Part shown: piece by piece, positions 1-10,822 of the stretch
How positions within the stretch are numbered: the stretch's first letter is position 1
Layout: every line of letters starts with the position of its first letter
Assembly: GCA_025353725.1 (NCBI GenBank)
Contig: JANXOF010000037.1
Coordinates: 186,001-250,000, forward strand
Source: Polyangiaceae bacterium
GTDB taxonomy: Bacteria; Myxococcota_A; Polyangia; Polyangiales; Polyangiaceae
DNA length: 64,000 bases
Direction: 5' to 3'
Notes under the pieces: generated by a model
Seen by the model: the letters and a program-made list of their open reading frames with translations, nothing else
Told to the model about the DNA's origin: nothing
Database searches by the model: none
Made by a program: the position numbers and the translations under genes

Positions 1-3000
1 TGCCGTTCTCGGCTTCGCGAAACAGCCCTTTTCGTTCGCGGTCGGCACCGGTAAACGCGCCGCGTGCATGACCGAAGAGTTCGCTTTCGAGTAAGTTCGC
101 TGGAATGGCGCCGCAATTGACACCGAGAAATGGCTGCTTTGCGCGAGGTCCCGCGAGGTGGACCGCACGGGCTACAACTTCTTTCCCCGTCCCACTTTCG
201 CCGGTAATAAGCAGAGGAACGTCCGTCTCTCGCACGCGGTCGATGATGGAATAGAGCCGGCGCATGGCGAGGCTCGTGCCGACGAGTCCGGCATAGCCGA
301 AGTGCGACCGCAACTCCGAGCGTACTTGCTTGAGGTCGCGTCGCGCGCTGTGGAGCTGTTCCGTCCGTCGACCAAGGAGCCCTGCGAGCGTCGCTTTTGC
401 ACGCTCTAATTCGTCATTCGCAACCTGAAGTTCGTCGGCGCGGCGCTTGTTCTCGCCGATAAGGCGAGCACTCTCGATGGCGATCGCCGCTTGGTCGGCG
501 AAGGCTTCGAGCGCCGGAAGCTCCGCCCGAAAGCGAACTCCGGGTCGCAGCCTGGTTTCGACATAGAGGGCGCCGATGGTTTTGCCCGCGGGGGGCGCGC
601 CCCGAATCGGTACGCACGCGATCGACTGAATCAGGAGTTGATGAACGCTCACGGCTTGCGCCAGCGAGGCGTCATCGCGCGCGCTCGTCGCCACCACGGG
701 CAGGCCTTCTCGAATCACGCGCTCGGCAACGCTGCGTGAGAAATTCTGCGCAGCCTGGCCCCCCTTGTTGTCGCGAGCCGTATGCGTATCGACGCCGCCG
801 TTTTCGTTTACCAGGACGATAAGTCCGCGCTCAGCGCCTAGAAGTCCGACGGCATGATTCGTTACGGCAACGAGCAGGCGATCCAATTCGTGCTCTCGAG
901 CGAGGTCGCGCGTGATTTCGAAAATGCGTGCGAGGCGATCCTCTGAGGGGAGTGCGGAGCGAGTTGGCGCCTCCATCGCGCCCGAGCTTTCATGAGCGAT
1001 GCCGGTGCTGGCTCGCGCGTCTAGCGGGGTCCTATCAAACGACGCTGCAAGTAACGTCGGCGTGCCATGAGCGAGGCGGAGCGCACGCCTCCGGGGGTCG
1101 TTCCAAAATACCTCGCGCAGGTCGCGCGGCAACTTTCCGGACGTCTCCTCGAGCATCAAGACGGCGGCCTCGATGTCACGTCGTGCGAGCGCTTTTCCGC
1201 CTTGCGAGCTTGCGAGTCGCGCCCGCGCATCGAGTGCCTGCCATGCCCACTCATGCTGGCCTGTCTCCATCGCCTTCGCGATGGCGTGGTCGAGCGCCAC
1301 GCGCGCCGCCGCTTCGTCGCCAAGGGCGAAGGAAAGCAGTCCGTGAACGAGGAACGTGAGCGGTTCGTGCTCCTTGAATCCGCCCTCGCGAAGCCGCGCC
1401 TGTACGGACGTCGCCTCGCGTGTAAGCGTCGAAAGGTCGACGCCGGACGAGGCACTTCCGAGCCTCGCAAGAATTCCCTCGAGCCGTGCTTCTGCGGCAT
1501 CGAGTGGCCTCGCCAGTGCGTCGTACGCTTTTGCGCACGCCTCGTAACGCTCACTGCCGTTACCGACCTCACCTATGCGCGTCGCGTATTCTGCTTCGAG
1601 GCCGAGGAGTTGCGCGCGTGCACTCGGGGCGAGACGATCGCGCTGCGCGACGAGCTGCGCTATCAAACCTCGCGCTCTCGCATAGCGCCCCAGGTAAAGA
1701 TCGAGGTTCGTTAGGTTGAATAGGGCTTGCTGTACCGCAATGAGCGCGCCAGCACGGCGTCCCATATCGAGTGCAGCCTCGAGGTGAACGAGTGATTGAG
1801 CGAGGTCGCCGTCCGCCTTTGACAGTCCGGCAAGGTGAAGGCGCGTCGTTGCGAGCGTCCAGGCGTCGCGAGCTTTCTCCGCGGCCGCGAGTGCGGCTTC
1901 GCAGGTATGCCGAGCCTCTTCGGCACGTCCGCTTCGGTGGTGCGCGATGGACAGCGAGCCCAGGGCCACGGCTTCGATGCGTGCGTCATGCACGCTTCTG
2001 GCGAGGGCGACCGCCTCGTGCAGCGCTTCGAGGGCGCTCGCTTCTTGTCCGAGGTAGGAAAGCGCCACTCCGCGAACGGCGAGAGCGTCCGCTTCATCAG
2101 CGCCTCGGGGTAAAGTTGAGCCTTGTAAGGTCGCGGCTTGTTCGGCGAGGGCGGCCGCACGTGCGAAGTCACCGGCGCGAATATACGTTCGAGCGCGCGT
2201 GGTTAGCCACGCGCGAGCATGGTCGCAAAGGCTCGCCAGCTGTTCGACTGAGTCCAACGTACCTTCCGCTGCAAGCGTCTCGCCGCGCGCCAAAAAAATG
2301 CGAGCGCGTGCGATGGCGAACTCGACGGTCTCGGAGTCGTTCTTAGGTTCCGCAAGCTCCTGAAGCGATTCAAGTGCGATATCAAAACGCCCCGTGTCGA
2401 GTGCCTCCTTAAGTCCAGCGTGCGCCTCGGCGCGTGCACGCAGCGGAGCTTGTCCAGAACCTAACGTGTCAGATGCGAAATCGATGAGCGCGTCGATTTC
2501 CGCGGCAGAGGTGAGTGCGCGACGACCCAACCGCTTGACGAAGGAGCGCAAGCGTCCGGGCCGCCACTCTACGCGCTCGAGGATGTGCCTCGTGAGACCT
2601 TGAGGCAGCGAGGGGACGGCACGCATCAAAAGGTTCAACGCGTCGGATTCGTCGAGCGGAGGCATCTCAAAAACGACACTTTGAGTTCCGCCCTCGCGCG
2701 CGAGCGCAGCCGCCGCGAGAGCGTCGCCCACAACGACAAGGCTAGCCCCGGACCTGGTGGCTCGACGCAGCTTGAGGCGGGCAGACTCATCAAGGAGACT
2801 CAGATCATCCACCACGATCACGAGCCCCGCGACGGGCTCATCGATTCCTCCCCACGGATCGAGTTCGAGCTCGATCACCTCAGAAGACGAGATACCGCCC
2901 ACGCCACACGTGGCCATACGACCAGGTTCGACGTTGGCCACGGGCGATCCGCTTACGCCGAGTGACCACGATAGCCTCCTAAGAAGCGTCGTGCGACCGC

Positions 3001-3874
3001 TCCGCCGTGGCCCGACGACGGCGAGTACGCTCCCTGCCATAAGGCGATTTACCTCCGCCGCGAGTGCTCCGGCAGGACCTTCGAGTCCGAGAACCGGCCA
3101 GGCCGCGGCCGCGTCGAAAGGCTGCGTTGCGATCTGTGCAGCGGTTTTCATCGCGTTGACGAATTCGTCGACGCTCGGGTACCGAGAGTTCGGCTCGCGC
3201 GCCGTGGCTCGCGCCGCGACTTCGCCGAGTGCGCCTCGATGACTCGCGGGTAGCTCACCGCCCCTCGCCGCCAGTGCGTCCGCGAGGGTCGCACCAAGCG
3301 AAAAGACCTCGCCGCGCACCGTCAGTCGGTCACCCTCGAAAAGTTCGGGTGCCGCGTATTTTGGAGTCAGGCCCTGGGCGTATGCGCCTCCCTCTTTCCA
3401 GCGTGTGGCGAGCCCCAGGTCGACGAGCGTTCCTATACCTTTTACATCGACAATGATGTTCGCGGGTTTAATGTCTCCGTGAAAGAGCCCCGCACGATGC
3501 AAGACCGTGAGTTGGTCTGCGGCGCATGCGAGTGCCCGAAGCCACGTAGCGTCCGGGTCGCCGCTTTCGAGCAGGGCTTCAAAGCTGCGGCCTTCGATAA
3601 GCTCGCGGACCAGGAACCGTCTTCCTTCCCGAGGCAGGCTTCCAAACGCGACGACACGCGGCACGCCGAGTCCCTCGAGGCCGCTCAGCGCAGCGGCTTC
3701 GCGGACAAGCGCCATCGTCTCCGCTTCTCCAGCGTTTTCGCTCAAAACCTTGAACGCGAGGTCTGCGCCTGTCACTCTGTCGCGAACTGCCCAAACCTCG
3801 CCTCCACCGCCTTTTCCGAGGCATGCGACGACTTGGTAGCGCGCGGGCATGACGAACGACGGCAGAGTCGTCAT
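1..3874 (-). CDS. Ser/Thr kinase-ATPase/TPR-GAF-sigma-54 activator fusion (3' end outside window)
   Basis: One frame stays open from an ATG at 3874 to the left edge, about 1,290 residues, with no stop. Reading from the N-terminus: a protein kinase domain (Gly loop GKGGGGEV near residue 20, Lys in FKVL at 42, catalytic HGDIKPAN near 131, then VDLGLA); an ATPase-like domain with a P-loop-like GPRRSGRTT near 288; a long helical, TPR-like stretch of roughly 400-930; a GAF domain around 960-1120; and a sigma-54 AAA+ domain with Walker A GESGTGKE near 1224 and GAFTGA near 1273. The DNA-binding end lies outside the window. The kinase is non-RD (HGD, not HRD) and has DLG for DFG. It probably turns a signal sensed by the TPR/GAF part into sigma-54 transcription; that is inference from the architecture. 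The start is supported by GGAG about 10 bases upstream. It follows the gene at 3891-4784 by 16 bases, on the same strand. Confidence 0.88.
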   Translation of the reverse strand, partial: MTTLPSFVMPARYQVVACLGKGGGGEVWAVRDRVTGADLAFKVLSENAGEAETMALVREAAALSGLEGLGVPRVVAFGSLPREGRRFLVRELIEGRSFEALLESGDPDATWLRALACAADQLTVLHRAGLFHGDIKPANIIVDVKGIGTLVDLGLATRWKEGGAYAQGLTPKYAAPELFEGDRLTVRGEVFSLGATLADALAARGGELPASHRGALGEVAARATAREPNSRYPSVDEFVNAMKTAAQIATQPFDAAAAWPVLGLEGPAGALAAEVNRLMAGSVLAVVGPRRSGRTTLLRRLSWSLGVSGSPVANVEPGRMATCGVGGISSSEVIELELDPWGGIDEPVAGLVIVVDDLSLLDESARLKLRRATRSGASLVVVGDALAAAALAREGGTQSVVFEMPPLDESDALNLLMRAVPSLPQGLTRHILERVEWRPGRLRSFVKRLGRRALTSAAEIDALIDFASDTLGSGQAPLRARAEAHAGLKEALDTGRFDIALESLQELAEPKNDSETVEFAIARARIFLARGETLAAEGTLDSVEQLASLCDHARAWLTTRARTYIRAGDFARAAALAEQAATLQGSTLPRGADEADALAVRGVALSYLGQEASALEALHEAVALARSVHDARIEAVALGSLSIAHHRSGRAEEARHTCEAALAAAEKARDAWTLATTRLHLAGLSKADGDLAQSLVHLEAALDMGRRAGALIAVQQALFNLTNLDLYLGRYARARGLIAQLVAQRDRLAPSARAQLLGLEAEYATRIGEVGNGSERYEACAKAYDALARPLDAAEARLEGILARLGSASSGVDLSTLTREATSVQARLREGGFKEHEPLTFLVHGLLSFALGDEAAARVALDHAIAKAMETGQHEWAWQALDARARLASSQGGKALARRDIEAAVLMLEETSGKLPRDLREVFWNDPRRRALRLAHGTPTLLAASFDRTPLDARASTGIAHESSGAMEAPTRSALPSEDRLARIFEITRDLAREHELDRLLVAVTNHAVGLLGAERGLIVLVNENGGVDTHTARDNKGGQAAQNFSRSVAERVIREGLPVVATSARDDASLAQAVSVHQLLIQSIACVPIRGAPPAGKTIGALYVETRLRPGVRFRAELPALEAFADQAAIAIESARLIGENKRRADELQVANDELERAKATLAGLLGRRTEQLHSARRDLKQVRSELRSHFGYAGLVGTSLAMRRLYSIIDRVRETDVPLLITGESGTGKEVVARAVHLAGPRAKQPFLGVNCGAIPANLLESELFGHARGAFTGADRERKGLFREAENG

Positions 3875-3890
3875 GGACCTAGGCTCCACA

Positions 3891-4784
3891 TCAAGGCTTA
3901 GGCTTTGATTCGAGACCGTACTCGCCGCTAAAACCGAACCAGAAACCCGTCAACGCGAAACCCATGCCCAGGCGCGCCACAACGGTCTTCACAGGCTTGT
4001 AGCGTAATCCGATTTGTGGGATCGAAATCCAAGGAAAGACTACCGGTTTCGACCCCCCGTCGGTCCAGCTCGGCTCGGTATATTCCCCAACCTTTAGCGT
4101 CGTTGCATTCCGATGCTCGATGGCGTTGCACCCTGCCTGCGTTCCGCCCACTTGACATTTCGCGTACCGTTTACCGTTACTTCCGCCTAAGCTTCCGTTG
4201 GCGTCCTCATAAACCCAATTGTTGACTAGGTCGCCGAAAACGACTCCGAGGCCGAAACCTGCCCCATACTCGAAGTCAAGCGTGCGCGAAATTTTCGCCG
4301 ACCAGAGCAGGTCGACAGTCGCGTAAAGCGCCTTCATGCTGCTGTTTACGTAGGAATAGTTCCCGGGAATATCTTTTGAACCTTTTTCCTTGAAAAGGAT
4401 ATCTCCTGTCCCGTATTCGGTAAGTCCGAGTGCAGGGATGAGCGAGAAGCCGTTCTTCCGCACATCAAGCTCGATGGCAACGGCGTTCGCGTAAGTCGTG
4501 CCTCCCTCGTCGACAACGAGGTTGAGCATGAACTGTGGGACTATGTTCCCGCGATATCGTGCGCCGACGAATACGTAACGCTTGCCAGCTGATTCCGAGA
4601 CGTCGTTGACGTCTTCCGTAGCAGGGCGACCTTGAGCCCAAACGTCGGGCGCTGAACCCGCGGATGCGGCCAACAAAAGGGCTGTTCCCCACGCGCGACC
4701 GCGCCGCGCCGGCCGTAAGCGCTTGTTGGAGCGCGACGCTTGACGGGCAAACCTACATTCCGAGTGTCGCGTGGGGGCTTGCAT
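3891..4784 (-). CDS. Probable outer-membrane beta-barrel protein
   Basis: This is a 297-residue protein. After an unusually long, Arg-rich start (about 30 residues) comes a hydrophobic run (TALLLAASAGSAPDVWAQG) that ends in a likely signal peptidase I site. The rest alternates short aromatic and glycine-rich strands (YVFVGARYRG, FEYGAGFGLGVVFGD, RLGMGFALTGFWFGFSGEYG) with polar loops, as in small outer-membrane barrels. Two cysteines sit in a loop near residues 203 and 213. No family is recognised by name. No later Met is available as an alternative start, so the Arg-rich leader may be real or the start may be a non-ATG codon. It lies just upstream of the kinase/sigma-54 fusion gene and could be co-transcribed with it. 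Confidence 0.75.
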   Translation of the reverse strand: MQAPTRHSECRFARQASRSNKRLRPARRGRAWGTALLLAASAGSAPDVWAQGRPATEDVNDVSESAGKRYVFVGARYRGNIVPQFMLNLVVDEGGTTYANAVAIELDVRKNGFSLIPALGLTEYGTGDILFKEKGSKDIPGNYSYVNSSMKALYATVDLLWSAKISRTLDFEYGAGFGLGVVFGDLVNNWVYEDANGSLGGSNGKRYAKCQVGGTQAGCNAIEHRNATTLKVGEYTEPSWTDGGSKPVVFPWISIPQIGLRYKPVKTVVARLGMGFALTGFWFGFSGEYGLESKPKP

Positions 4785-4885
4785 CCGTTCCCTTGATGGT
4801 GCGGCTTTGGCCGACCTAGCGACTCGATGCTACAGTCTACGTTGGGAAACGGCACGAAACTCAATGGCTACAGCCTGATCCCATC

Positions 4886-5905
4886 GTGATTCTCTACGGC
4901 CGTATGCTCGAACAGACCGTTGATCGAAAGCAGCGAGCCGTATTCCTCAAAGAACTCGTGATCACGGGCGGGAAGGTTCCGTTAGCGATGGTCCGCAAAC
5001 GTCTCGCTTCGAACGCGGGAGGGACGCGAGCGCCTGTCTTGCTCGTGCACGGCTTCGGCCAAAATCGGTACGCATGGCACCTCCCGGCACGCAGCTTTTC
5101 GAACTACCTGGCGTGTGCCGGTTTCGACGTTTTTAACCTCGACCTGCGCGGTCACGGCCGCTCACTCCAGTTCGGGGCCGCCTCCGCCCACGACGTTCAC
5201 GACTACATCGCTGAGGACCTCCCGAGTGCCGTAGCCGAGGTCCGCCAGCACAGTGGTCATCGAGCGGTCTTCTTGGTCGGGCATTCGCTCGGCGGTCTCG
5301 TGAGCTACGGCGCAGCGCCGCTCCTCGCCGAGGCGGTCGGCGGCGTCGCATCGTTAGGAAGCCCGTATCACTTTACGCGAGGTTCGCTCACGCTTAGGGC
5401 GATCGCGTTGGGTTTCGACGGACTTCGTCGCGCCGGCCTGCCACATCGGAGGGTGTCTGCGCCGCTCTATCCCGTGGGTAGGCTCATACGGACCCTTCGA
5501 CGCGTCGCCGACAGCCCATTTTACCCGCTTCCGGTTCGTGGCTGGCGGGCGGGCGCGCTCGAGCCGCACGTGCTTGAGCAACATCTTCGACTCGCGTTCG
5601 ATCGCGCTGGAATGGCGGAGCTTCGCAACATGTTCGAGTGGGCGACCGCTCGGCGTTTTGGCGGCCCTGGTCGTGATTACGTCGAACGATTCGAGGCCAT
5701 GAACCGACCACTCCTCGTCGTTTCCGGAGCCAACGATGACCTCGCCCCGCCGGTGGGCGTTCGACCGGCCTTCGAGCGTAGCCGCTCGACGGATAAAACC
5801 TACCGCACGGTTCCTCACGGTCATATCGACCTCCTCGTCGGTCGCGATGCCCCGGCGACGACGTGGCCTCTCGTTGCCCATTGGTTACTCGAGCGCGCGG
5901 CGTAG
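4886..5905 (+). CDS. Alpha/beta hydrolase
   Basis: This 339-residue protein has the alpha/beta-hydrolase fold signatures: an oxyanion HGFG near residue 55, the nucleophile elbow GHSLGG with Ser at 134, an acidic residue in SGANDDLAPP, and the late His in VPHGHIDLLVG. It carries no signal peptide and is probably cytoplasmic. The substrate cannot be told; esterases, lipases and poly(3-hydroxybutyrate)-type hydrolases share this layout. The start used is GTG at 4886; an ATG at 4904 is an alternative. It is transcribed divergently from the outer-membrane protein gene and ends 37 bases before the convergent small gene at 5943. Confidence 0.85.
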   Translation: MILYGRMLEQTVDRKQRAVFLKELVITGGKVPLAMVRKRLASNAGGTRAPVLLVHGFGQNRYAWHLPARSFSNYLACAGFDVFNLDLRGHGRSLQFGAASAHDVHDYIAEDLPSAVAEVRQHSGHRAVFLVGHSLGGLVSYGAAPLLAEAVGGVASLGSPYHFTRGSLTLRAIALGFDGLRRAGLPHRRVSAPLYPVGRLIRTLRRVADSPFYPLPVRGWRAGALEPHVLEQHLRLAFDRAGMAELRNMFEWATARRFGGPGRDYVERFEAMNRPLLVVSGANDDLAPPVGVRPAFERSRSTDKTYRTVPHGHIDLLVGRDAPATTWPLVAHWLLERAA

Positions 5906-5942
5906 CGCGTATGCACTGCTCGCAACCGAAAGCTCGACAGAG

Positions 5943-6218
5943 CTAACCCTGGTTGCGCTGTCGATCCATACGGGACATTTCCTCCTCCAGCCGTCGAACG
6001 TGTCGCTTCAAATCCCTCACTTCGTCCTCTGTGGCGAGGTTCATGGTTTTTGCGAGCTTCTCGACCTGCTCGCTCGTGAAGGACTGCACCTTGCCGGGAA
6101 CGTTCATCATTTGCATCACGGCTCTCATGATGCGCGGGTCTTGCAGCATCCGTGTGATGCGCGGATCGGACATCCACTTCACGCCCTGCTTCATAAGGGC
6201 CTTTTTGAATGAGCTCAT
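5943..6218 (-). CDS. Small coiled-coil protein, phasin-like C-terminus
   Basis: This is a 91-residue protein starting at the ATG at 6218. The C-terminal half (EKLAKTMNLATEDEVRDLKR followed by a heptad-rich tail) has the layout of the C-terminal coiled coil of polyhydroxyalkanoate granule proteins and similar small phasin-like proteins, but the resemblance is short. The N-terminal half is Met-rich and repeats the pattern DPRI twice (SDPRITRMLQDPRIMRAVM). The frame stays open upstream to 6845, but that part lies antisense to the roxA-like gene and is rejected. The ribosome binding site is weak. The function is unknown. Confidence 0.6.
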   Translation of the reverse strand: MSSFKKALMKQGVKWMSDPRITRMLQDPRIMRAVMQMMNVPGKVQSFTSEQVEKLAKTMNLATEDEVRDLKRHVRRLEEEMSRMDRQRNQG

Positions 6219-6341
6219 TGAACTAGAGCATAGCAGGGGCGCGCCTTCCCTTAAGCGCTGGCGCACCTGAAAGTGCGTTGCGCGGAGCCGGACTCGGCGC
6301 ACTTCCAGGCCTGAAGACTCGCGTGATAGGACAGCGCCGCT

Positions 6342-7574
6342 TTGACTGACGCACCCAAGGTCTCGTTGAGCCGCACCATGCTCGGAATGCCGCTGCGCAA
6401 ATTCATGAGTGAATACTGGCAAAAACAACCGCTCCTCGTTCGAGGTACGATGCTGAGTGCGGTCGAATCGTGTGCGTCGTTGGGTCCGGATGAGCTCGCG
6501 GGGCTCGCGTGTGAAGAAGGCGTTGAGTCCCGCATTGTAAGGGAGCGGGGCGGGTCGCAGCCCTGGGAAGTCACATGGGGACCGTACCGTGAGTCGTACT
6601 TTGCAGAGCTCCCGGAGCGCGGTTGGACGCTCCTCGTTCAAGAGGTGAACCGTCACGTTCCAGAGGTGGCGCAGATTCTCGAGTCGTTTACGTTTCTTCC
6701 AAGTGTCCGGGTGGACGACATCATGGTGAGCTACGCACCTCCTGGTGGCAGCGTCGGACCGCACCTCGACAGCTACGACGTGTTCCTCGTACAAGGCGCA
6801 GGTGAGCGCCGTTGGAGGTACGGCACGACCCCCGCGACGAGTCATGCGTTCCGGAAGGGCCTCGAACTCCGCATTCTCGAGCGCTTCGCGTTCGACGAAG
6901 ACGTCGTACTTGGCCCGGGCGACATGCTTTACTTACCCCCCGGGTTCGCTCATCACGGAGTCGCGGTCACGCCCTGTGTCACCTATTCTGTTGGGTTTCG
7001 TGCGCCGAGCCTCGGCGAGATGTGGGCGTCCTTCGCGACCTCCGCGGCGACCAAAGTAGGCGGTCGCGGCGCGACGCTCCTCGTTGATCCGCCGCTCAAA
7101 CCAGCTGCCAATCCGGGCGCCATTCCTCAAGCCTTACTTGCTAAAGTACGTGCCGCGATTCGCGCCGTCGACACGCGCGATGAAACCGTCGACCGTTGGT
7201 TTGCCTCGTTTGCAACAAGCCTTACACCAGGGCATCCGCTCGCCCCGCCGCGCAGGAAATCTTCGCGCTCCAAGATTGATGCCCGCCTCACGCGTGGCGA
7301 CACGGTGGTTAGATCGGAGGAGGGAAGGTGGGCGTTTCTCCCTCGTCCGTCGGCCGGCGGCCTTTTTCTGTACGTCGCGGGTGAGGAATTCGCGATTGAT
7401 GCGTCGTCAGCCTCGCTGGCGCGAATGCTGTGCGCATCCAGGCGCTGGGATGGCCGCGATCTCGTTTCGCAGGCAAAGTCAGACGCGGCTCGAGCGCTTA
7501 TCGTCCGCCTATTCGACCTCGGCGGTCTCGCTTTCGCAGGTCGGGCTTCGGCTCCGGTCGCGCAGCGGCGATAG
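6342..7574 (+). CDS. roxA: Cupin/JmjC-type ribosomal protein L16 arginine hydroxylase (RoxA/YcfD family)
   Basis: This 410-residue 2-oxoglutarate/Fe(II) oxygenase closely follows the RoxA (YcfD) family. It has the N-terminal pattern EYWQKQPLLVRG, the iron-binding HxD in GPHLDSYDVF, the core GERRWRYG, the distal metal His in YLPPGFAHHGVA, then TYSVGFRAPS and a C-terminal winged-helix-like region. In E. coli this enzyme hydroxylates Arg81 of ribosomal protein L16. The matching Arg is present in the L16 gene of this window (60564-61100). The start used is TTG at 6342 with AGGA about 11 bases upstream; ATG codons at 6378 and 6387 fit the family's usual N-terminus as well. The 3' end overlaps the convergent methylase gene by 77 bases. 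Confidence 0.87.
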   Translation: MTDAPKVSLSRTMLGMPLRKFMSEYWQKQPLLVRGTMLSAVESCASLGPDELAGLACEEGVESRIVRERGGSQPWEVTWGPYRESYFAELPERGWTLLVQEVNRHVPEVAQILESFTFLPSVRVDDIMVSYAPPGGSVGPHLDSYDVFLVQGAGERRWRYGTTPATSHAFRKGLELRILERFAFDEDVVLGPGDMLYLPPGFAHHGVAVTPCVTYSVGFRAPSLGEMWASFATSAATKVGGRGATLLVDPPLKPAANPGAIPQALLAKVRAAIRAVDTRDETVDRWFASFATSLTPGHPLAPPRRKSSRSKIDARLTRGDTVVRSEEGRWAFLPRPSAGGLFLYVAGEEFAIDASSASLARMLCASRRWDGRDLVSQAKSDAARALIVRLFDLGGLAFAGRASAPVAQRR

Positions 7575-8280
7575 CCTTGAGGTCCGGCTTCTGAGCAATG
7601 AAAAGGTAGTTGAATCCGCGTAGGAAAAAGTTTCCCTCCTCCGCCGCTTTGCGGTGGTTTCCGAGGTCGAGCGACTTGTTATGCCTCACGACGGAGACGA
7701 CATCGACGATCCGTAGCGCTTCGGCGAGGCTTCCAAAGAGCTGGAACCCGACCGGGGCGAATCCCTTTTTCTTCTCAAAGTAGTCGCACACATAGATTCC
7801 CATCGTGCCGCCAGGCTTGAGAACTCGCGCGCCCTCTCGGATGGCCCGGTGCATCGCCTGGTAGTACTTCGGGTCGTACGCGGAGAGCTTTCCGATGCAA
7901 TTCTTGTCGTCGGAGTAGTCAATGTGGTCGCCATAGGGCGGATCCATGAAGACAAGGTCGACGGACACGGAGTCAACGGGAAGCTTTCGCGCGTCCGCTT
8001 GCTCGATGTCCGCCCGGTACGGAGAAAGGTCGAATCCGCGCCCGAGCCGCCCGGTATCTTTGGCGACATCCAGCGTCGTCCCGGAACCGCAAAAGGGGTC
8101 GAGCACGAGGTCCCCAGGCTTCGTGTACCGCTCGATGAGGTTCCAAATCACGTACGAAGGCGTCGCGCCAACGTAGCGAGCATCTCCTTGCACGGAGGAG
8201 CCGTAGTGCTGAGACGGGTACTCCCACAGCGTCGTGGGCTGGATTCGAAGGGCGGGCTTGTTTGGCCTCTCATGCTGCAT
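7498..8280 (-). CDS. Orphan SAM-dependent DNA methyltransferase (N4/N6 amino-type)
   Basis: This 260-residue protein has motif I DPFCGSGTT near residue 61 followed by the catalytic DPPY near residue 111, the order of amino-methylating DNA methylases of the D12/N4-N6 type. An N-terminal TTLWEYPSQHYG stretch and the C-terminal aromatic HNKSLDLGNH region are also family-like. There is no recognisable target-recognition insert and no neighbouring restriction gene, so it is either a solitary methylase or a relative acting on RNA; both use this fold. The last 25 residues are highly basic and are encoded in the overlap with the 3' end of the convergent oxygenase gene. Confidence 0.82.
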   Translation of the reverse strand: MQHERPNKPALRIQPTTLWEYPSQHYGSSVQGDARYVGATPSYVIWNLIERYTKPGDLVLDPFCGSGTTLDVAKDTGRLGRGFDLSPYRADIEQADARKLPVDSVSVDLVFMDPPYGDHIDYSDDKNCIGKLSAYDPKYYQAMHRAIREGARVLKPGGTMGIYVCDYFEKKKGFAPVGFQLFGSLAEALRIVDVVSVVRHNKSLDLGNHRKAAEEGNFFLRGFNYLFIAQKPDLKAIAAARPEPKPDLRKRDRRGRIGGR

Positions 8281-8380
8281 CGCGAGGCACCTTAATCGGT
8301 TCGTTCGTCGGCGATACGCCGAAAACGCCGCTTCGACGCAGAACCGTCAAGAATCAAGGTCGCCGGCCCTCCGCTTAAAA

Positions 8381-8419
8381 CCAAAAGGGCTGCGCGGCTT
8401 TCGTCGGCAGCCCTTTTGG
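8381..8419 (-). terminator. Intrinsic terminator of prkA
   Basis: A perfect 13-bp inverted repeat (CCAAAAGGGCTGC at 8381-8393, GCAGCCCTTTTGG at 8407-8419) with a 13-base loop lies 28 bases past the prkA stop. Read on the minus strand the stem ends in TTTTGG, so the U-tract is part of the stem. The symmetric form could also stop transcription from the other side. Confidence 0.75.
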
Positions 8420-8446
8420 GGAACTCACACCAAAGGTCTAAGCCCG

Positions 8447-10507
<2,061 letters not shown>

Positions 10508-10822
10508 GCGACCACGCTATCACCGGTTTTAGATCGGGTGCGGCAATCGCGATGCCCACGTAAAGCGCGATGCGCGCACCTGGTAGGGCTTTCAGCACTT
10601 GTGCACGTTCGTTCACATTCGTGTCGTGAGGACTCGTTCCACGTCTCAGTTCCGAACTCGTCGACCGCTTCAAGCGGCCTCCACACGGGATTATTTTCGC
10701 TTCATAAAGGTTGGCTTTCGCCCCAGTCCGACCAACATTAGCGAGCGGCTCATAGATTGCACACGCGACTCTCGAACGCGGCGCAGGACCTCCAAAAACC
10801 AATGCCTACAGGAACGAAATGC
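10508..10822. other. Divergent intergenic region between prkA and a lipoprotein gene
   Basis: These 315 bases hold no supported gene. They must contain the promoters for prkA (leftward) and the DUF6600-type lipoprotein (rightward), but no convincing -35/-10 pair or operator was found by eye. The A/T-richest stretch, around 10690-10710, is the likeliest promoter location for the rightward gene. Confidence 0.5.

Noticed and set aside
6219-6845. Upstream extension of the small gene at 5943
   Set aside because: The extra 209 codons lie antisense to the roxA-like gene and look like shadow coding; the ATG at 6218 starts a compact protein.
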